A stretch of 64,000 nt of DNA from Lederbergia sp. NSJ-179 (GCF_022867885.1 NZ_JALIFP010000007.1:62001-126000); one strand, 5' to 3'; numbered from the stretch's first letter, positions 1-8,585 are shown. A program made the numbers and translations. The notes: generated from the sequence alone by a model not told the origin.

Positions 1-1
1 C

Positions 2-106
2 AAAGTGAAAAAGGTTAAGCAAGAGAAAATTGCCCGTTGTCTAATTTTAATATTAGTTGTTATGATAATTGCAATCCCTTACATCACTCAAGAAAGGAGA
101 GAATGA
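2..106 (+). CDS. 3' end of a membrane protein gene (partial)
   Basis: The window opens inside a reading frame that closes with TGA at 104-106, leaving about 34 C-terminal codons. They encode a basic stretch, one hydrophobic segment (CLILILVVMIIAIPY) and a charged tail, as expected for the last membrane helix of an integral membrane protein. The stop lies one base before the ATG of the next gene, so the two are probably in one operon. YesL-type DUF624 proteins often accompany Lpl/Ytc-type permeases and would fit, but too little is present to assign a family. Confidence 0.45.
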   Translation, partial: KVKKVKQEKIARCLILILVVMIIAIPYITQERRE

Positions 107-107
107 A

Positions 108-1073
108 ATGTCAACAGGGAAAGCAGTTATCGCGGAAAATCCACATCATCCTCTTACCCAGAAAAAGAGAGCAAGAAATTGGAAACTAGTCAAAAAACAT
201 TGGCAACTTTATCTATTAGTGTTAATTCCTTTATCCTTCCTGATTACATTTAAGTATGTTCCTATGTTTGGGAGCGTTATTGCCTTTAAAGATTACAATG
301 TCATCAAAGGAATATGGGGGAGTGATTGGGTTGGTTTTAAGCACTTTTCACAATTTTTCCATCTACCCATCTTTTGGAATATTATTAAAAATACACTTGG
401 GATTAGTCTATATGGACTTGTTGTTGGTTTTCCAGCACCGATTCTATTAGCGCTCGCCTTGAATGAGGTGCGCCAAGGATTATTCAAACGATCCGTACAG
501 ATGGTGACATATGCTCCTTACTTTATTTCAACCGTTATTATGGTTTCGATCATTATTGTGGCGTTATCACCGAATACAGGAATCGTCAACAGTATTCTTG
601 GTCTATTTGGAGTTGGACCTAAAAACTTTATGGGGGAACCGGGTCTTTTTAAAACGATCTATGTCCTCTCAGATGTTTGGCAACAAACAGGGTATGGGGC
701 AATTGTTTATCTTGCTGCTTTGGCAGGTGTAAACCCTGAATTATATGAAGCAGCCAAAATAGATGGTGCTTCCAGATGGCAAAAAATACTGAATATTGAT
801 ATCCCTAGTATTTTACCGGTAACGGTCATCATGCTTATTCTAAATGTCGGTAATATGATGGCGATTGGTTTTGAGAAAATTTACTTAATGCAAAATCCAT
901 TAAATGTACCGACATCAGAAGTGATTTCCACTTATGTGTATAAGGTTGGACTCATTGAATCAAACTTCAGTTTCTCTGCAGCAGTGGGGCTATTCAATTC
1001 GATCATTAATCTCATTTTACTTGTAATCGTCAATTTTCTGGCAAAAAGAATATCAAACAACAGTCTATGGTAA
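108..1073 (+). CDS. ABC sugar transporter permease, LplB/YteP type
   Basis: Inner-membrane permease of a carbohydrate importer, about 321 residues. The start is ATG 108, behind AAAGGAGA; an in-frame TTG at 69 has no ribosome site. After a basic N-terminus come six predicted membrane helices. The EAA coupling loop is visible as YEAAKIDGASRWQK near residue 215, where the ATPase docks. The segment FKYVPMFGSVIAFKDYN near the start is typical of the LplB/YteP subgroup that imports oligosaccharides. The second permease (1087) and a binding lipoprotein (2184) follow. No ATPase gene lies in this operon, so it probably borrows an MsmX-type subunit. The substrate is inferred from neighbouring fucosidases only. 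Confidence 0.88.
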   Translation: MSTGKAVIAENPHHPLTQKKRARNWKLVKKHWQLYLLVLIPLSFLITFKYVPMFGSVIAFKDYNVIKGIWGSDWVGFKHFSQFFHLPIFWNIIKNTLGISLYGLVVGFPAPILLALALNEVRQGLFKRSVQMVTYAPYFISTVIMVSIIIVALSPNTGIVNSILGLFGVGPKNFMGEPGLFKTIYVLSDVWQQTGYGAIVYLAALAGVNPELYEAAKIDGASRWQKILNIDIPSILPVTVIMLILNVGNMMAIGFEKIYLMQNPLNVPTSEVISTYVYKVGLIESNFSFSAAVGLFNSIINLILLVIVNFLAKRISNNSLW

Positions 1074-1086
1074 AAGAGGTGAAAAA

Positions 1087-1989
1087 ATGACTAAGAAAAC
1101 AAGTAAAGTTCGTGAACCCATTGGAGATCGTTTATTTCTGACAGGGATATATAGCTTTTTAATACTCGTATTACTCATTATTTTACTTCCTTTGCTGAAT
1201 ATTCTCAGCTCGTCTTTTAGTCATCCAAGTGCCGTTGTGGCCGGCAAGGTCTGGCTTTTTCCGGTAGACTTTTCGCTTGCTGGGTATAAGGCGGTCTTTG
1301 ACAATCCGAATATATTACTCGGTTTTAGAAATTCGATCTTGTATACGATAGCTGGTACGCTGGTAAACGTTGTTTTAACAATTATGATTGCGTATCCATT
1401 ATCGCGAAAAACATTTTATGGACGAGGCCTTCTTATGGCCATCTTGGTTTTTACCATGTTATTTGATGGTGGACTTATTCCCTATTATTTAGTAGTCAAA
1501 GCACTTGGGCTGCTGAATACACCATGGGCAATGATTTTGCCTGGAGCGGTTGCCGTTTTTCAAGTCATCATTGCGAGAACCTTCTTCCAGACAACGATAC
1601 CAGATGATTTGTATGAAGCAGCAGAAATGGATGGGTGCAGCGACCTGCGCTTTATTACAAGTGTTGTCATTCCTCTATCGAAACCGATTATTGCCGTGAT
1701 GACCTTAATGTATGCAGTGGGTCATTGGAATACCTATTTTCAAGCATTGATTTTCTTGAGGGATCCCAATTTATTTCCATTACAAATCATTCTTCGGGAA
1801 ATTCTCGTGTTAAATTCCGTTGATCCATCGATGATGTCCAATGTCGATCAAGTTCTGGCCTTAGCTGGTTTAAAGGAGCAGTTAAAATATGCGTTAATTG
1901 TTGTTGCCAGTGTCCCAGTCTTACTCATCTATCCGTTTGTCCAAAAGCATTTTACAAAAGGGGTGATGATTGGCTCATTGAAATCCTAG
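1087..1989 (+). CDS. ABC sugar transporter permease, LplC/YtcP type
   Basis: Second membrane subunit of the importer, 300 residues, 13 bases after the first permease and behind AAGAGGTG. It has the MalG-like layout: a short cytoplasmic N-terminus, a first helix, a periplasmic-side loop containing SSFSHPSAV, then five more helices. The EAA loop reads YEAAEMDGCSDLRF. The C-terminus HFTKGVMIGSLKS is typical of the YtcP/LplC group. The pairing with the LplB-like gene before it and the LplA-like lipoprotein after it marks a complete membrane and binding-protein set. Confidence 0.88.
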   Translation: MTKKTSKVREPIGDRLFLTGIYSFLILVLLIILLPLLNILSSSFSHPSAVVAGKVWLFPVDFSLAGYKAVFDNPNILLGFRNSILYTIAGTLVNVVLTIMIAYPLSRKTFYGRGLLMAILVFTMLFDGGLIPYYLVVKALGLLNTPWAMILPGAVAVFQVIIARTFFQTTIPDDLYEAAEMDGCSDLRFITSVVIPLSKPIIAVMTLMYAVGHWNTYFQALIFLRDPNLFPLQIILREILVLNSVDPSMMSNVDQVLALAGLKEQLKYALIVVASVPVLLIYPFVQKHFTKGVMIGSLKS

Positions 1990-2009
1990 CATATTGTAGG
2001 GGGGATGGA

Positions 2010-2135
2010 GGCCAAAGGATGTTGGTCAGAACGGCGTTGCGCCAGGACGGGGGCCAACAGGACGTTGGTCAGAACGGCGTTGCGCCAGGACGGCGCGAAC
2101 TTAGCCGTTCATCCTCGTTCATCCTCGTTCATCCT
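2010..2135 (-). ncRNA. Tandemly duplicated Bacillaceae-1-like hairpin element
   Basis: Between the second permease and the binding lipoprotein lie two partly duplicated copies of a hairpin module. On the plus strand each begins with a GGCCAA..TTGGTC hairpin with an AGGAY loop. The second copy is complete: an outer stem GAACGGC (2072-2078) with GCCGTTC (2104-2110) encloses a GCGCC-AGGAC-GGCGC hairpin. The first copy stops at its GCGCC-AGGAC-GG. After the second copy, a 10-base unit ending in TTCATCCTCG is repeated about three times (2106-2135). Read on the minus strand the loops are RUCCU, which I recall as the signature of the Rfam Bacillaceae-1 motif. Whether it is transcribed from the minus strand, or only as part of the operon mRNA, cannot be told. 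Confidence 0.6.
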
Positions 2136-2183
2136 TTAAGCAGGTGCTTTTTGCTTTTTTATAAAAAAAGGGAGGTTCATGTA

Positions 2184-3836
2184 GTGAAAAAGAAAAAACT
2201 TGTTGCGATTAGTATTGTATTTGCTATGTTGTTTCTTGTTGCTTGTCAGTCAAAGGAATCAGGAAAAAATAAAAATGAAAGGACAGAAAATATTACGATT
2301 AATCCAGTTGGAGAATTACCGATTGTAGATGAAACCATGACATTGCAAATGTTTGCTCCACAATATCCAACAATTGAAGATATGAAAACAAATACCTACA
2401 CAAAATGGTTAGAGGAAAAAACGAATATCCATATCGAGTGGAATCTTGTCCCGGACGACGCATTAAATGACCGCAAACAATTAATGCTTTCAAGTGGGGA
2501 TTATCCTGAGGTCATTCTTCATGGGAATTTGACACCGGCAGAACAAATGAGATATGGAGAACAAGGGGTATTTTTACCATTGAATGATTTAATTGATCAA
2601 TATGCTCCGAATGTCAAAAAAGCAATGGAAGATCTCGATTATTTAGAACAATCGATCACAGCACCAGATGGCAATATCTATTCAATTCCACAGGTGAATG
2701 AATGTTTCCATTGTTCCTATCCCAATAAATATTGGATCAACAAAAAGTGGCTTGATCAGTTAGGACTTGAGATTCCAAAGACAACAGATGATTTATATAC
2801 AGTCTTAAAAGCCTTTAAAGAGAAAGACCCTAATGGAAATGGAAAAGCAGATGAAGTTCCATTAACAGCAGCAACCGAAGAAACGATGTGGGGTGGTAAT
2901 TTTGCCGTTTATCTAATGGATCCCTTTATTTATAATGATGGAGATACCTATCTAGTCGTACGGGATGATAAGGTATCACTCGCTGCGAACACAGATGAGT
3001 GGAAAGAAGGCCTTCAATTTATGCATAAATTATATTCTGAAGGACTTATCGATATGGGGGCCTTTACACAAAATAATGATGCGGTGAATCAATTAGCTAA
3101 TCGTGACGAAAATATAATGGGTTCTGTTACAACAGCCTTGCTTAGTTATGCATTGTCACCGGATGATAAAACACCTCGCCATAAAGAATATGTCACAGTC
3201 CCACCATTAAAAGGACCGAAAGGCGTACAGCAGGCAAATATTGAAGCGAGTGTGGCCAATGGGCAATTTGCATTAACAAATAAGGCAACGGAAGAACAAC
3301 AAATTGCTGCGATCAGACTTGTCGATTTCCTATTTACGGAAGAAGCGATTCTTTTGCAGGAATATGGACCAGAAGGCAAAGGCTGGCGTAAGGCGGAAGA
3401 AGGGGAGCTTGACTATGATGGAAAGCAGGCGAAATATACCCAACTTCCAGTTGAAGGCGGTCAAACCCATAATGATGGTTGGGAGCAATTAGGCCCTTCC
3501 TTGCGCACATTTGAATATCGGGCATCCTTTACAGCACCTGAAGATCCGCTAGCTGAAGATGGTTACGGAACCCGTCTCCATCAAGAAACGAAAAATAACT
3601 ATGAGCCATATGCAACAACAGAAAACTATCCAAGTGGTATATTTATTAATTTGGAAGATTCTAGTGAAGCGGCTCAGTTAAAAACAACAATCTCTGATTA
3701 TATTGAGACAAATTTGGCTCAGTTTGTAACAGGAGATAAGAATTTCGAGAAAGATTGGGATGCATATATTAAGGGTTTTGAAGGTTTGCAGCTAGATCGC
3801 TATCTTGAAATCTATCAAGCCGCTTATGATCGATAA
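2184..3836 (+). CDS. Extracellular solute-binding lipoprotein, LplA/YtcQ type
   Basis: Substrate-binding subunit of the importer, 550 residues, anchored to the outer face of the membrane. The GTG start at 2184 follows GGGAGG by eight bases; the frame is open further upstream, but that part is repeat DNA. A basic N-terminus, a hydrophobic core and the lipobox LVAC (cysteine 21) form a lipoprotein signal. The mature part is a large periplasmic-binding fold with family features such as LDQLGLEIPKTTDDLY near residue 190 and a calcium-type DPNGNGKADE loop near residue 215. The length fits the LplA/YtcQ subgroup (about 500-560). Its exact oligosaccharide is unknown; the fucosidases and beta-galactosidase downstream suggest a fucosylated galactoside. 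Confidence 0.87.
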   Translation: MKKKKLVAISIVFAMLFLVACQSKESGKNKNERTENITINPVGELPIVDETMTLQMFAPQYPTIEDMKTNTYTKWLEEKTNIHIEWNLVPDDALNDRKQLMLSSGDYPEVILHGNLTPAEQMRYGEQGVFLPLNDLIDQYAPNVKKAMEDLDYLEQSITAPDGNIYSIPQVNECFHCSYPNKYWINKKWLDQLGLEIPKTTDDLYTVLKAFKEKDPNGNGKADEVPLTAATEETMWGGNFAVYLMDPFIYNDGDTYLVVRDDKVSLAANTDEWKEGLQFMHKLYSEGLIDMGAFTQNNDAVNQLANRDENIMGSVTTALLSYALSPDDKTPRHKEYVTVPPLKGPKGVQQANIEASVANGQFALTNKATEEQQIAAIRLVDFLFTEEAILLQEYGPEGKGWRKAEEGELDYDGKQAKYTQLPVEGGQTHNDGWEQLGPSLRTFEYRASFTAPEDPLAEDGYGTRLHQETKNNYEPYATTENYPSGIFINLEDSSEAAQLKTTISDYIETNLAQFVTGDKNFEKDWDAYIKGFEGLQLDRYLEIYQAAYDR

Positions 3837-3851
3837 TCGATTATAATTTGC

Positions 3852-3939
3852 TTACTGTCCCAATAGGCACCTCCGACCGTAAATATTGATTTGTACAAAT
3901 TACATGGCGTCGGAGGCGCTGGTACTGGTGAGACAGTAA
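3852..3939. repeat. Long imperfect inverted repeat downstream of the importer operon
   Basis: Two nested arms face each other: TTACTGTC (3852-3859) with GACAGTAA (3932-3939), and CCTCCGAC (3870-3877) with GTCGGAGG (3909-3916). The centre holds a perfect 12-base palindrome, ATTTGTACAAAT (3889-3900). There is no T-run after the right arm, so a classical terminator is not evident. It may be a folded mRNA end, a small inverted-repeat element or a protein binding site. The rest of the 3837-4043 gap holds only AT-rich sequence and the ribosome site of the next gene. Confidence 0.5.
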
Positions 3940-4043
3940 ACGCTTTTATTGTGATTTTACCTGTAACAATTTATACTCTTATTGTAAAAGCTTTTTTAGA
4001 CCATAATAGAAGTTTTAATGAATGACACCTATTTGTAGAGGAG

Positions 4044-5285
4044 ATGATGATCTTGCAAAGTACTGAATGGCCACTGCCATCAATCCCTCAAGTTTTCTGG
4101 CAAAATCTCGATCTAGGCATTTTTTGCCATTTTGGGATGAACACCTTTTGTGATCAGGAATGGGGAGAGGGGAATGATTCTCCTGAATTATTCAATCCAA
4201 CTGAATTGGATGCAAGGCAGTGGGTAAAGCTAGCAAAAGAGGCTGGATTTAAGTATTTTATTTTAACAGCAAAACACCATGATGGCTTTTGTTTATGGCC
4301 AACGAAAACAACGGATTATTCTGTGAAATCTAGTCCTTGGAAAGGTGGAAAAGGGGACGTTGTACGGGAATGCGCGAATGCCTGTAGGGAAGAGGGGATG
4401 CATTTCGGAGTTTATCTTTCCCCTTGGGATCGGAATGCAGAGTGTTATGCAGATAAAGAAGCTTATGATGATTTTTATTGTGAGCAATTAACAGAATTAA
4501 TGACACAATATGGGCCTTTATTGGAAGTATGGTTTGATGGAGCTGGTTCAGAAGGAAGAGTCTATGATTGGGAACGAATCATTGGGATTGTTAAGAAGTA
4601 TCATCCTGATGCGATGATTTTTAATATGGGGCAGCCAACAATTCGCTGGGTCGGCAATGAGGATGGAGTAGCGCCTTACCCTTGTTGGAATACAGAAAAC
4701 TCTGCTAAAATCAGTATGTTTTCTAATGATAGGGCCACTTGGCTTCCAGGGACTCCTCATTGGCTGCCGGCTGAGTGTGATGTGCCGATTCGAAAACGTC
4801 ACTGGTTTTGGCACCCAAATGATGAAGATAGCCTGCTATCATTAGAAGAATTAATGGAAATTTATTATCGATCTGTTGGCCATGGGACAAATCTTTTATT
4901 GAATGTGTCACCCGATGCTCGAGGCTTAATTCCAGACGTGGATGCAAACAGATTACGAGAGTTTGCCGCAGAAATAAAAAATAGATTTTCCAACCCATTG
5001 GCGACAACTTCCGGAACTGGGGCTGAACTTGAATTAGTGTTAGAAAAAGAAACAGAAGTGGATCATATTATGCTAATGGAGGACATTGCCTTCGGTGAAC
5101 GGGTCAGAAAATTTGAGGTAGAGGCCTTGGTTGATGGCGAATGGCAGACGATTGTAACAGGAACGGCTATTGGCCATCGTCATATAAGGAAAATTTTACC
5201 TATTAAAACGAAACAATTAAGATTGAAGCTAACAGAGTCTGCGGGGACACCCATTATAAAAGAAATGAAATGTTTTAATAACTGA
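4044..5285 (+). CDS. GH29 family alpha-L-fucosidase
   Basis: Exo-acting alpha-L-fucosidase, 413 residues, without signal peptide and so probably cytoplasmic. The N-terminal TIM barrel shows family landmarks: GIFCHFGMNTF near residue 25, AKHHDGFCLWP near 77, and EVWFDGAGSEG near 160, whose aspartate is the expected catalytic nucleophile. A beta-sandwich C-terminal domain begins near residue 320. The GAGGAG site overlaps the first ATG (4044), so the TTG at 4053 has better spacing and may be the true start (410 residues). It lies downstream of the importer, before a divergent toxin-antitoxin pair and a GH95 gene. Fucosidase specificity is inferred from the family; some GH29 members act on other linkages. 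Confidence 0.85.
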   Translation: MMILQSTEWPLPSIPQVFWQNLDLGIFCHFGMNTFCDQEWGEGNDSPELFNPTELDARQWVKLAKEAGFKYFILTAKHHDGFCLWPTKTTDYSVKSSPWKGGKGDVVRECANACREEGMHFGVYLSPWDRNAECYADKEAYDDFYCEQLTELMTQYGPLLEVWFDGAGSEGRVYDWERIIGIVKKYHPDAMIFNMGQPTIRWVGNEDGVAPYPCWNTENSAKISMFSNDRATWLPGTPHWLPAECDVPIRKRHWFWHPNDEDSLLSLEELMEIYYRSVGHGTNLLLNVSPDARGLIPDVDANRLREFAAEIKNRFSNPLATTSGTGAELELVLEKETEVDHIMLMEDIAFGERVRKFEVEALVDGEWQTIVTGTAIGHRHIRKILPIKTKQLRLKLTESAGTPIIKEMKCFNN

Positions 5286-5308
5286 AGATATGATATCGCT
5301 ATACAAAA

Positions 5309-5349
5309 AAACATGCAGCTGCTACTTTAAAGATAGAAGCTGCATGTTT
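5309..5349. terminator. Rho-independent terminator, probably bidirectional
   Basis: A 12-base perfect stem, AAACATGCAGCT (5309-5320) with AGCTGCATGTTT (5338-5349), lies between the convergent fucosidase and toxin genes. A-rich and T-rich flanks on both sides let it serve both directions. Confidence 0.85.
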
Positions 5350-5362
5350 TAAAAACTCCATA

Positions 5363-5635
5363 CTATGGACGATCTAAAGTATCATCATGATGACCACAAT
5401 TACGTAAAATCAACTGATCGGGTTTCCGGAATTCAAAAGTAATACGTAAATCCATGTTGCCACTTGTTTCCCAAATTTTGGGATTATGGTATCCCTTCAT
5501 TTTTTTTACCCTTAATGACGGATGGTTAAGATCTTCCAGCATTAAAGACATTGCCTTCTGAATTACTATTTTCGACTCCGGATCGAGTTTTGACAATGCT
5601 TTGGTGAAGCGAGCAGTAGGAATTAAATTCATCAC
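5363..5635 (-). CDS. RelE/ParE-family toxin of a type II toxin-antitoxin pair
   Basis: Small basic protein of 90 residues. It carries RelE-fold features: an N-terminal FTKALSKLDPESK helix region, PSLRVKKMKG near residue 40, and a closing strand pattern RITFEFRKPDQLILRNCGHH with a C-terminal HHDD. RelE-type toxins cleave mRNA at the ribosome, while ParE types act on gyrase; the sequence alone does not decide which. The start overlaps the end of the antitoxin gene by four bases, so the two are translationally coupled. The order antitoxin then toxin is the usual one. The pair points away from the GH95 gene and sits inside a sugar locus, which suggests insertion as an independent unit. Confidence 0.75.
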   Translation of the reverse strand: MMNLIPTARFTKALSKLDPESKIVIQKAMSLMLEDLNHPSLRVKKMKGYHNPKIWETSGNMDLRITFEFRKPDQLILRNCGHHDDTLDRP

Positions 5636-5964
5636 TCTATGTTTTCATCCAATTCTTTGAAGTATTTTTCTAAATCCGCATTATTGGATATGGGCTTCCC
5701 TAGTCGATCAGCTTTAATATCTTCATCTGCTTCACGTTCGCCTTGTTGCCATTCTTCTGTCCAAAACCACTTTTGACTTGCCGGAATTTGAATCATCGGT
5801 ACAAGGATGATTTCTCCATGCTCATTCATTTCTAAATCTAATGTATCACCTTCTTTTAATTGAAATCTTTCCATAATTGATTTAGGCAAGGTAATTTGTC
5901 CTCGTTTACGGATAGTTAAGCGTTCTTTCATGCTATCCCTTCTTTCAGGAGTTTTTAATACCAT
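5632..5964 (-). CDS. AbrB/MazE-type antitoxin
   Basis: DNA-binding antitoxin partner of the RelE-like toxin, 110 residues from ATG 5964. The N-terminal part has the swapped-hairpin AbrB pattern RKRGQITLPKSIMERF followed by LKEGDTLDLE. The acidic C-terminal half (residues 65-110) would wrap the toxin. Two starts are plausible: ATG 5964 has AAGGGGG eight bases upstream, and ATG 5931 has GAAGGGA and begins right at the AbrB domain (99 residues). Such antitoxins usually repress their own promoter together with the toxin. Confidence 0.75.
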   Translation of the reverse strand: MVLKTPERRDSMKERLTIRKRGQITLPKSIMERFQLKEGDTLDLEMNEHGEIILVPMIQIPASQKWFWTEEWQQGEREADEDIKADRLGKPISNNADLEKYFKELDENIE

Positions 5965-6106
5965 TATCCATTCCCCCTTATTCGTATTTCTGATTTTCTG
6001 ATTTTATGTAAATAGTATATCATGAATTTAAATATAAATACAGTTTTCCATCATTTTAAAGAAATCGTAAAACATTCAATAACAAAGTCAATTCCAAATA
6101 TTTTTC

Positions 6107-6138
6107 TGTTCTCTTTTAAAGGGATTGCAAAGAGAACA
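6107..6138. promoter_or_regulatory. Inverted-repeat operator candidate before the GH95 gene
   Basis: Perfect 10-base arms, TGTTCTCTTT (6107-6116) and AAAGAGAACA (6129-6138), are separated by 12 bases in the gap between the antitoxin and GH95 genes. The centre lies about 58 bases before a perfect -10 box (6177-6182) that lacks a good -35, an arrangement typical of activator sites. No T-run follows, so it is unlikely to be a terminator. The cognate regulator is not identifiable. Confidence 0.5.
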
Positions 6139-6176
6139 ATCTATAGATAAACATATCTTTTTAATTAGCAAACAAT

Positions 6177-6182
6177 TATAAT
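6177..6182 (+). promoter_or_regulatory. Probable -10 box for the GH95-GH35 operon
   Basis: TATAAT lies 37 bases before the GH95 start. The hexamer 17 bases upstream, TATCTT, is a poor -35 match, so activation through the inverted repeat upstream is a reasonable guess. Confidence 0.4.
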
Positions 6183-6218
6183 AAAAGTGATTGAAAACAT
6201 AGATGGGGGATTGATAAA

Positions 6219-8585
6219 ATGCATCTTTTGTCTTACAAAAAACCAGCTGTAGCCTGGACAGAGGCCTTACCGCTTGGGAATGGAAGAATAGGGGCCATGC
6301 ACTTTGGCGGAATTGAGGTAGACCGTTTTCAACTAAACGAAGATACCCTTTGGTCAGGACCCCCAGAAAGAAAACAATATCATGATCAGGAATCCTTGCA
6401 AAAAGTACGAGAGTTTATTGATCAGAGCAATTATGAAGCAGCAACAGATGAAACGAAAAATATGTTTGGCCCCTATACGCAGGCCTATATGCCTCTGGGA
6501 GATTTGAATATTCAATATTTTCATGGAGGAATGGCGCATTCGTATCACCGGTCTTTAGACATTCGGAATGCCCTCTCGACCGTAAAGTATTCAACAGGTA
6601 ACATTCAGTACATAAGAGAAGCTTTTATCTCCTATCCACATCAAATTCTTGCGATTCGCCTAGCATCATCTAAGCAAAATAGTTTAAATGTTCGCGTTCA
6701 TTTTGATAGTTTACTAAAAACTCGGTTACAAAATGATCAGGATCAAATGGCCTTACAAGGAATATGTCCTGAATATTGTGCCCCGAATTATGTTAACGAA
6801 GAGGATGAGCCGATTATATACGGAGAATTCGAAGAATCGAAAGCGGTTCATTTTGAAGGAAGATTAGGCATTATAAGAAAGGATGGTCGCATGGAAAGTG
6901 AAAATGGGCAAGTATTGATTCAAAATGCGACAGAGGCGATTCTTTATCTTTCCGTTGCAACGTCGTTTAATGGATTTGATCAGTTACCGGGAAAAGATTT
7001 TACGGCATTGACGCGCAAAAATGAAAGCATTCTTTCGAAAGCGATGAACATTCCTTATGAGCGGCTGAAGAGTGATCATATTCAAGATTATCAGCAATTG
7101 TATAATCGGATGGAATTGACATTAGGAGATCAGAAATCAGATGAATCGCTGGATACGGATGAAAGAATAGCTAAACATGGACCCAATGACTTGGAAATGG
7201 CCACACTGTTATTTCACTACGGCCGTTATTTAATGATTTCTTCTTCCCGTACAGGTACCCAACCAGCCAATTTACAGGGAATATGGAATCATGTAATGCG
7301 TGCTCCGTGGTCGTCCAATTATACTCTTAATATTAATACGGAAATGAATTATTGGCCTGCGGAGATCACCCATTTAGCTGAATGTCATCAACCGCTTTTA
7401 GAGATGATTAGAGAGTTATCGGTAACAGGAAGTAAAATGGTCCGCGAACGCTATGGATTGGATGGTTGGACAGCTCATCATAATACAGATATATGGCGGC
7501 AAGCGGACCCTGTCGGAGGAAAGCGCCATGGGGATCCGATTTGGGCATTTTGGCCAATGTCAGGCCCATGGTTATGCCGCCATCTATGGGAGCATTATCA
7601 GTATTCCCAGGATAAAGACTTTCTTGCTGAAGCCCTGCCAATCATGAAAGGATCGGTTCAATTTTGCTTAGATTGGTTGATAGAAGATGAAAACGGATAT
7701 TTGATTACATCTCCATCTACTTCTCCGGAACATCCATTTTTTACAAAGGATGGGAAAGTCGGAACAGTGACAAAAGGTGCCACAATGGATCTTCAGATTA
7801 TTTGGGATCTATTTACGAACTATCTTGAAGCGACATCGGTTTTAGGGATGAAAGATTCTTTGGAGTCCCAAGTGCGTCAAGCGAAAGAACGCCTCCATCC
7901 GTTACAAATTGGAAAGTATGGACAATTACAGGAATGGTTAATCGATTATGAAGATGTGGAGCTTCAGCATCGCCATGTTTCGCATTTATATGGCGTTTTT
8001 CCGGGAGCCCAACTCACAGATGGACCAATGTTGGATGCGGTTCGCCAAACATTGAACAGACGAGGAGATGCTGGAACAGGCTGGAGCCTTGGCTGGAAAA
8101 TGTGTCTATGGGCACGATTAAAAGATGGAGAAAGGGTTCAAGGACTGTTCGAACAACTCTTTCGGATTGTACCGGAAAATAATCAGGATGTTATTGGTGG
8201 TGGTCTATACCCGAATCTATTTGGTGCCCATCCACCATTCCAGATTGATGGGAATTTTAGCTATACAGCCGGAGTAGCAGAAATGCTCATCCAATCACAT
8301 AGAGGTTATGTCGAATTATTGCCTGCTCTTCCTTCCACATGGATAAAAGGTTCGATCACCGGTCTTCGTATACGTGGTGGCTTTGAAGTTAGCTTAGCAT
8401 GGGATAAAAGGATAATTCAGCGATTGGACATCAAGTGCCTATTCGATAACTCAATCACATTAAAGACAGACCAATCGATTTCACTTTATGAGAAGGATAA
8501 TAAAGAAAGAAAAATAGAACCTGCTAAAGATGGATTTATTGAACTTGATATGAAAAAAAATCAGAAGTTCACATGCTTATTCTAG
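6219..8585 (+). CDS. GH95 family glycoside hydrolase (alpha-L-fucosidase type)
   Basis: Exo-glycosidase of 788 residues, normal for the family, without signal peptide. The N-terminal beta-sandwich starts with WTEALPLGNGRIGAM and LNEDTLWSGPPE, both GH95 hallmarks. The alpha/alpha-barrel contains SNYTLNINTEMNYWPAE near residue 370 with its active-site asparagines, STSPEHPFF near 502, which includes a conserved glutamate, and FQIDGNFSYTAGVAEM near 681, whose aspartate/asparagine pair belongs to the catalytic set. Characterised members are 1,2-alpha-L-fucosidases or alpha-L-galactosidases that work by inversion. Its start follows a GGGGGA site. The GH35 gene follows after 28 bases, so both are one operon. 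Confidence 0.88.
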   Translation: MHLLSYKKPAVAWTEALPLGNGRIGAMHFGGIEVDRFQLNEDTLWSGPPERKQYHDQESLQKVREFIDQSNYEAATDETKNMFGPYTQAYMPLGDLNIQYFHGGMAHSYHRSLDIRNALSTVKYSTGNIQYIREAFISYPHQILAIRLASSKQNSLNVRVHFDSLLKTRLQNDQDQMALQGICPEYCAPNYVNEEDEPIIYGEFEESKAVHFEGRLGIIRKDGRMESENGQVLIQNATEAILYLSVATSFNGFDQLPGKDFTALTRKNESILSKAMNIPYERLKSDHIQDYQQLYNRMELTLGDQKSDESLDTDERIAKHGPNDLEMATLLFHYGRYLMISSSRTGTQPANLQGIWNHVMRAPWSSNYTLNINTEMNYWPAEITHLAECHQPLLEMIRELSVTGSKMVRERYGLDGWTAHHNTDIWRQADPVGGKRHGDPIWAFWPMSGPWLCRHLWEHYQYSQDKDFLAEALPIMKGSVQFCLDWLIEDENGYLITSPSTSPEHPFFTKDGKVGTVTKGATMDLQIIWDLFTNYLEATSVLGMKDSLESQVRQAKERLHPLQIGKYGQLQEWLIDYEDVELQHRHVSHLYGVFPGAQLTDGPMLDAVRQTLNRRGDAGTGWSLGWKMCLWARLKDGERVQGLFEQLFRIVPENNQDVIGGGLYPNLFGAHPPFQIDGNFSYTAGVAEMLIQSHRGYVELLPALPSTWIKGSITGLRIRGGFEVSLAWDKRIIQRLDIKCLFDNSITLKTDQSISLYEKDNKERKIEPAKDGFIELDMKKNQKFTCLF

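Noticed and set aside
2019-2183. A 55-codon N-terminal extension of the binding lipoprotein
   Set aside because: It runs through repeat hairpins, has no ribosome site, and would bury the lipoprotein signal. GTG 2184 has a good site and starts the signal peptide.
3889-3900. ATTTGTACAAAT as an AraR operator
   Set aside because: AraR sites as I recall them have four more central bases, and the palindrome is only the centre of a longer inverted repeat.
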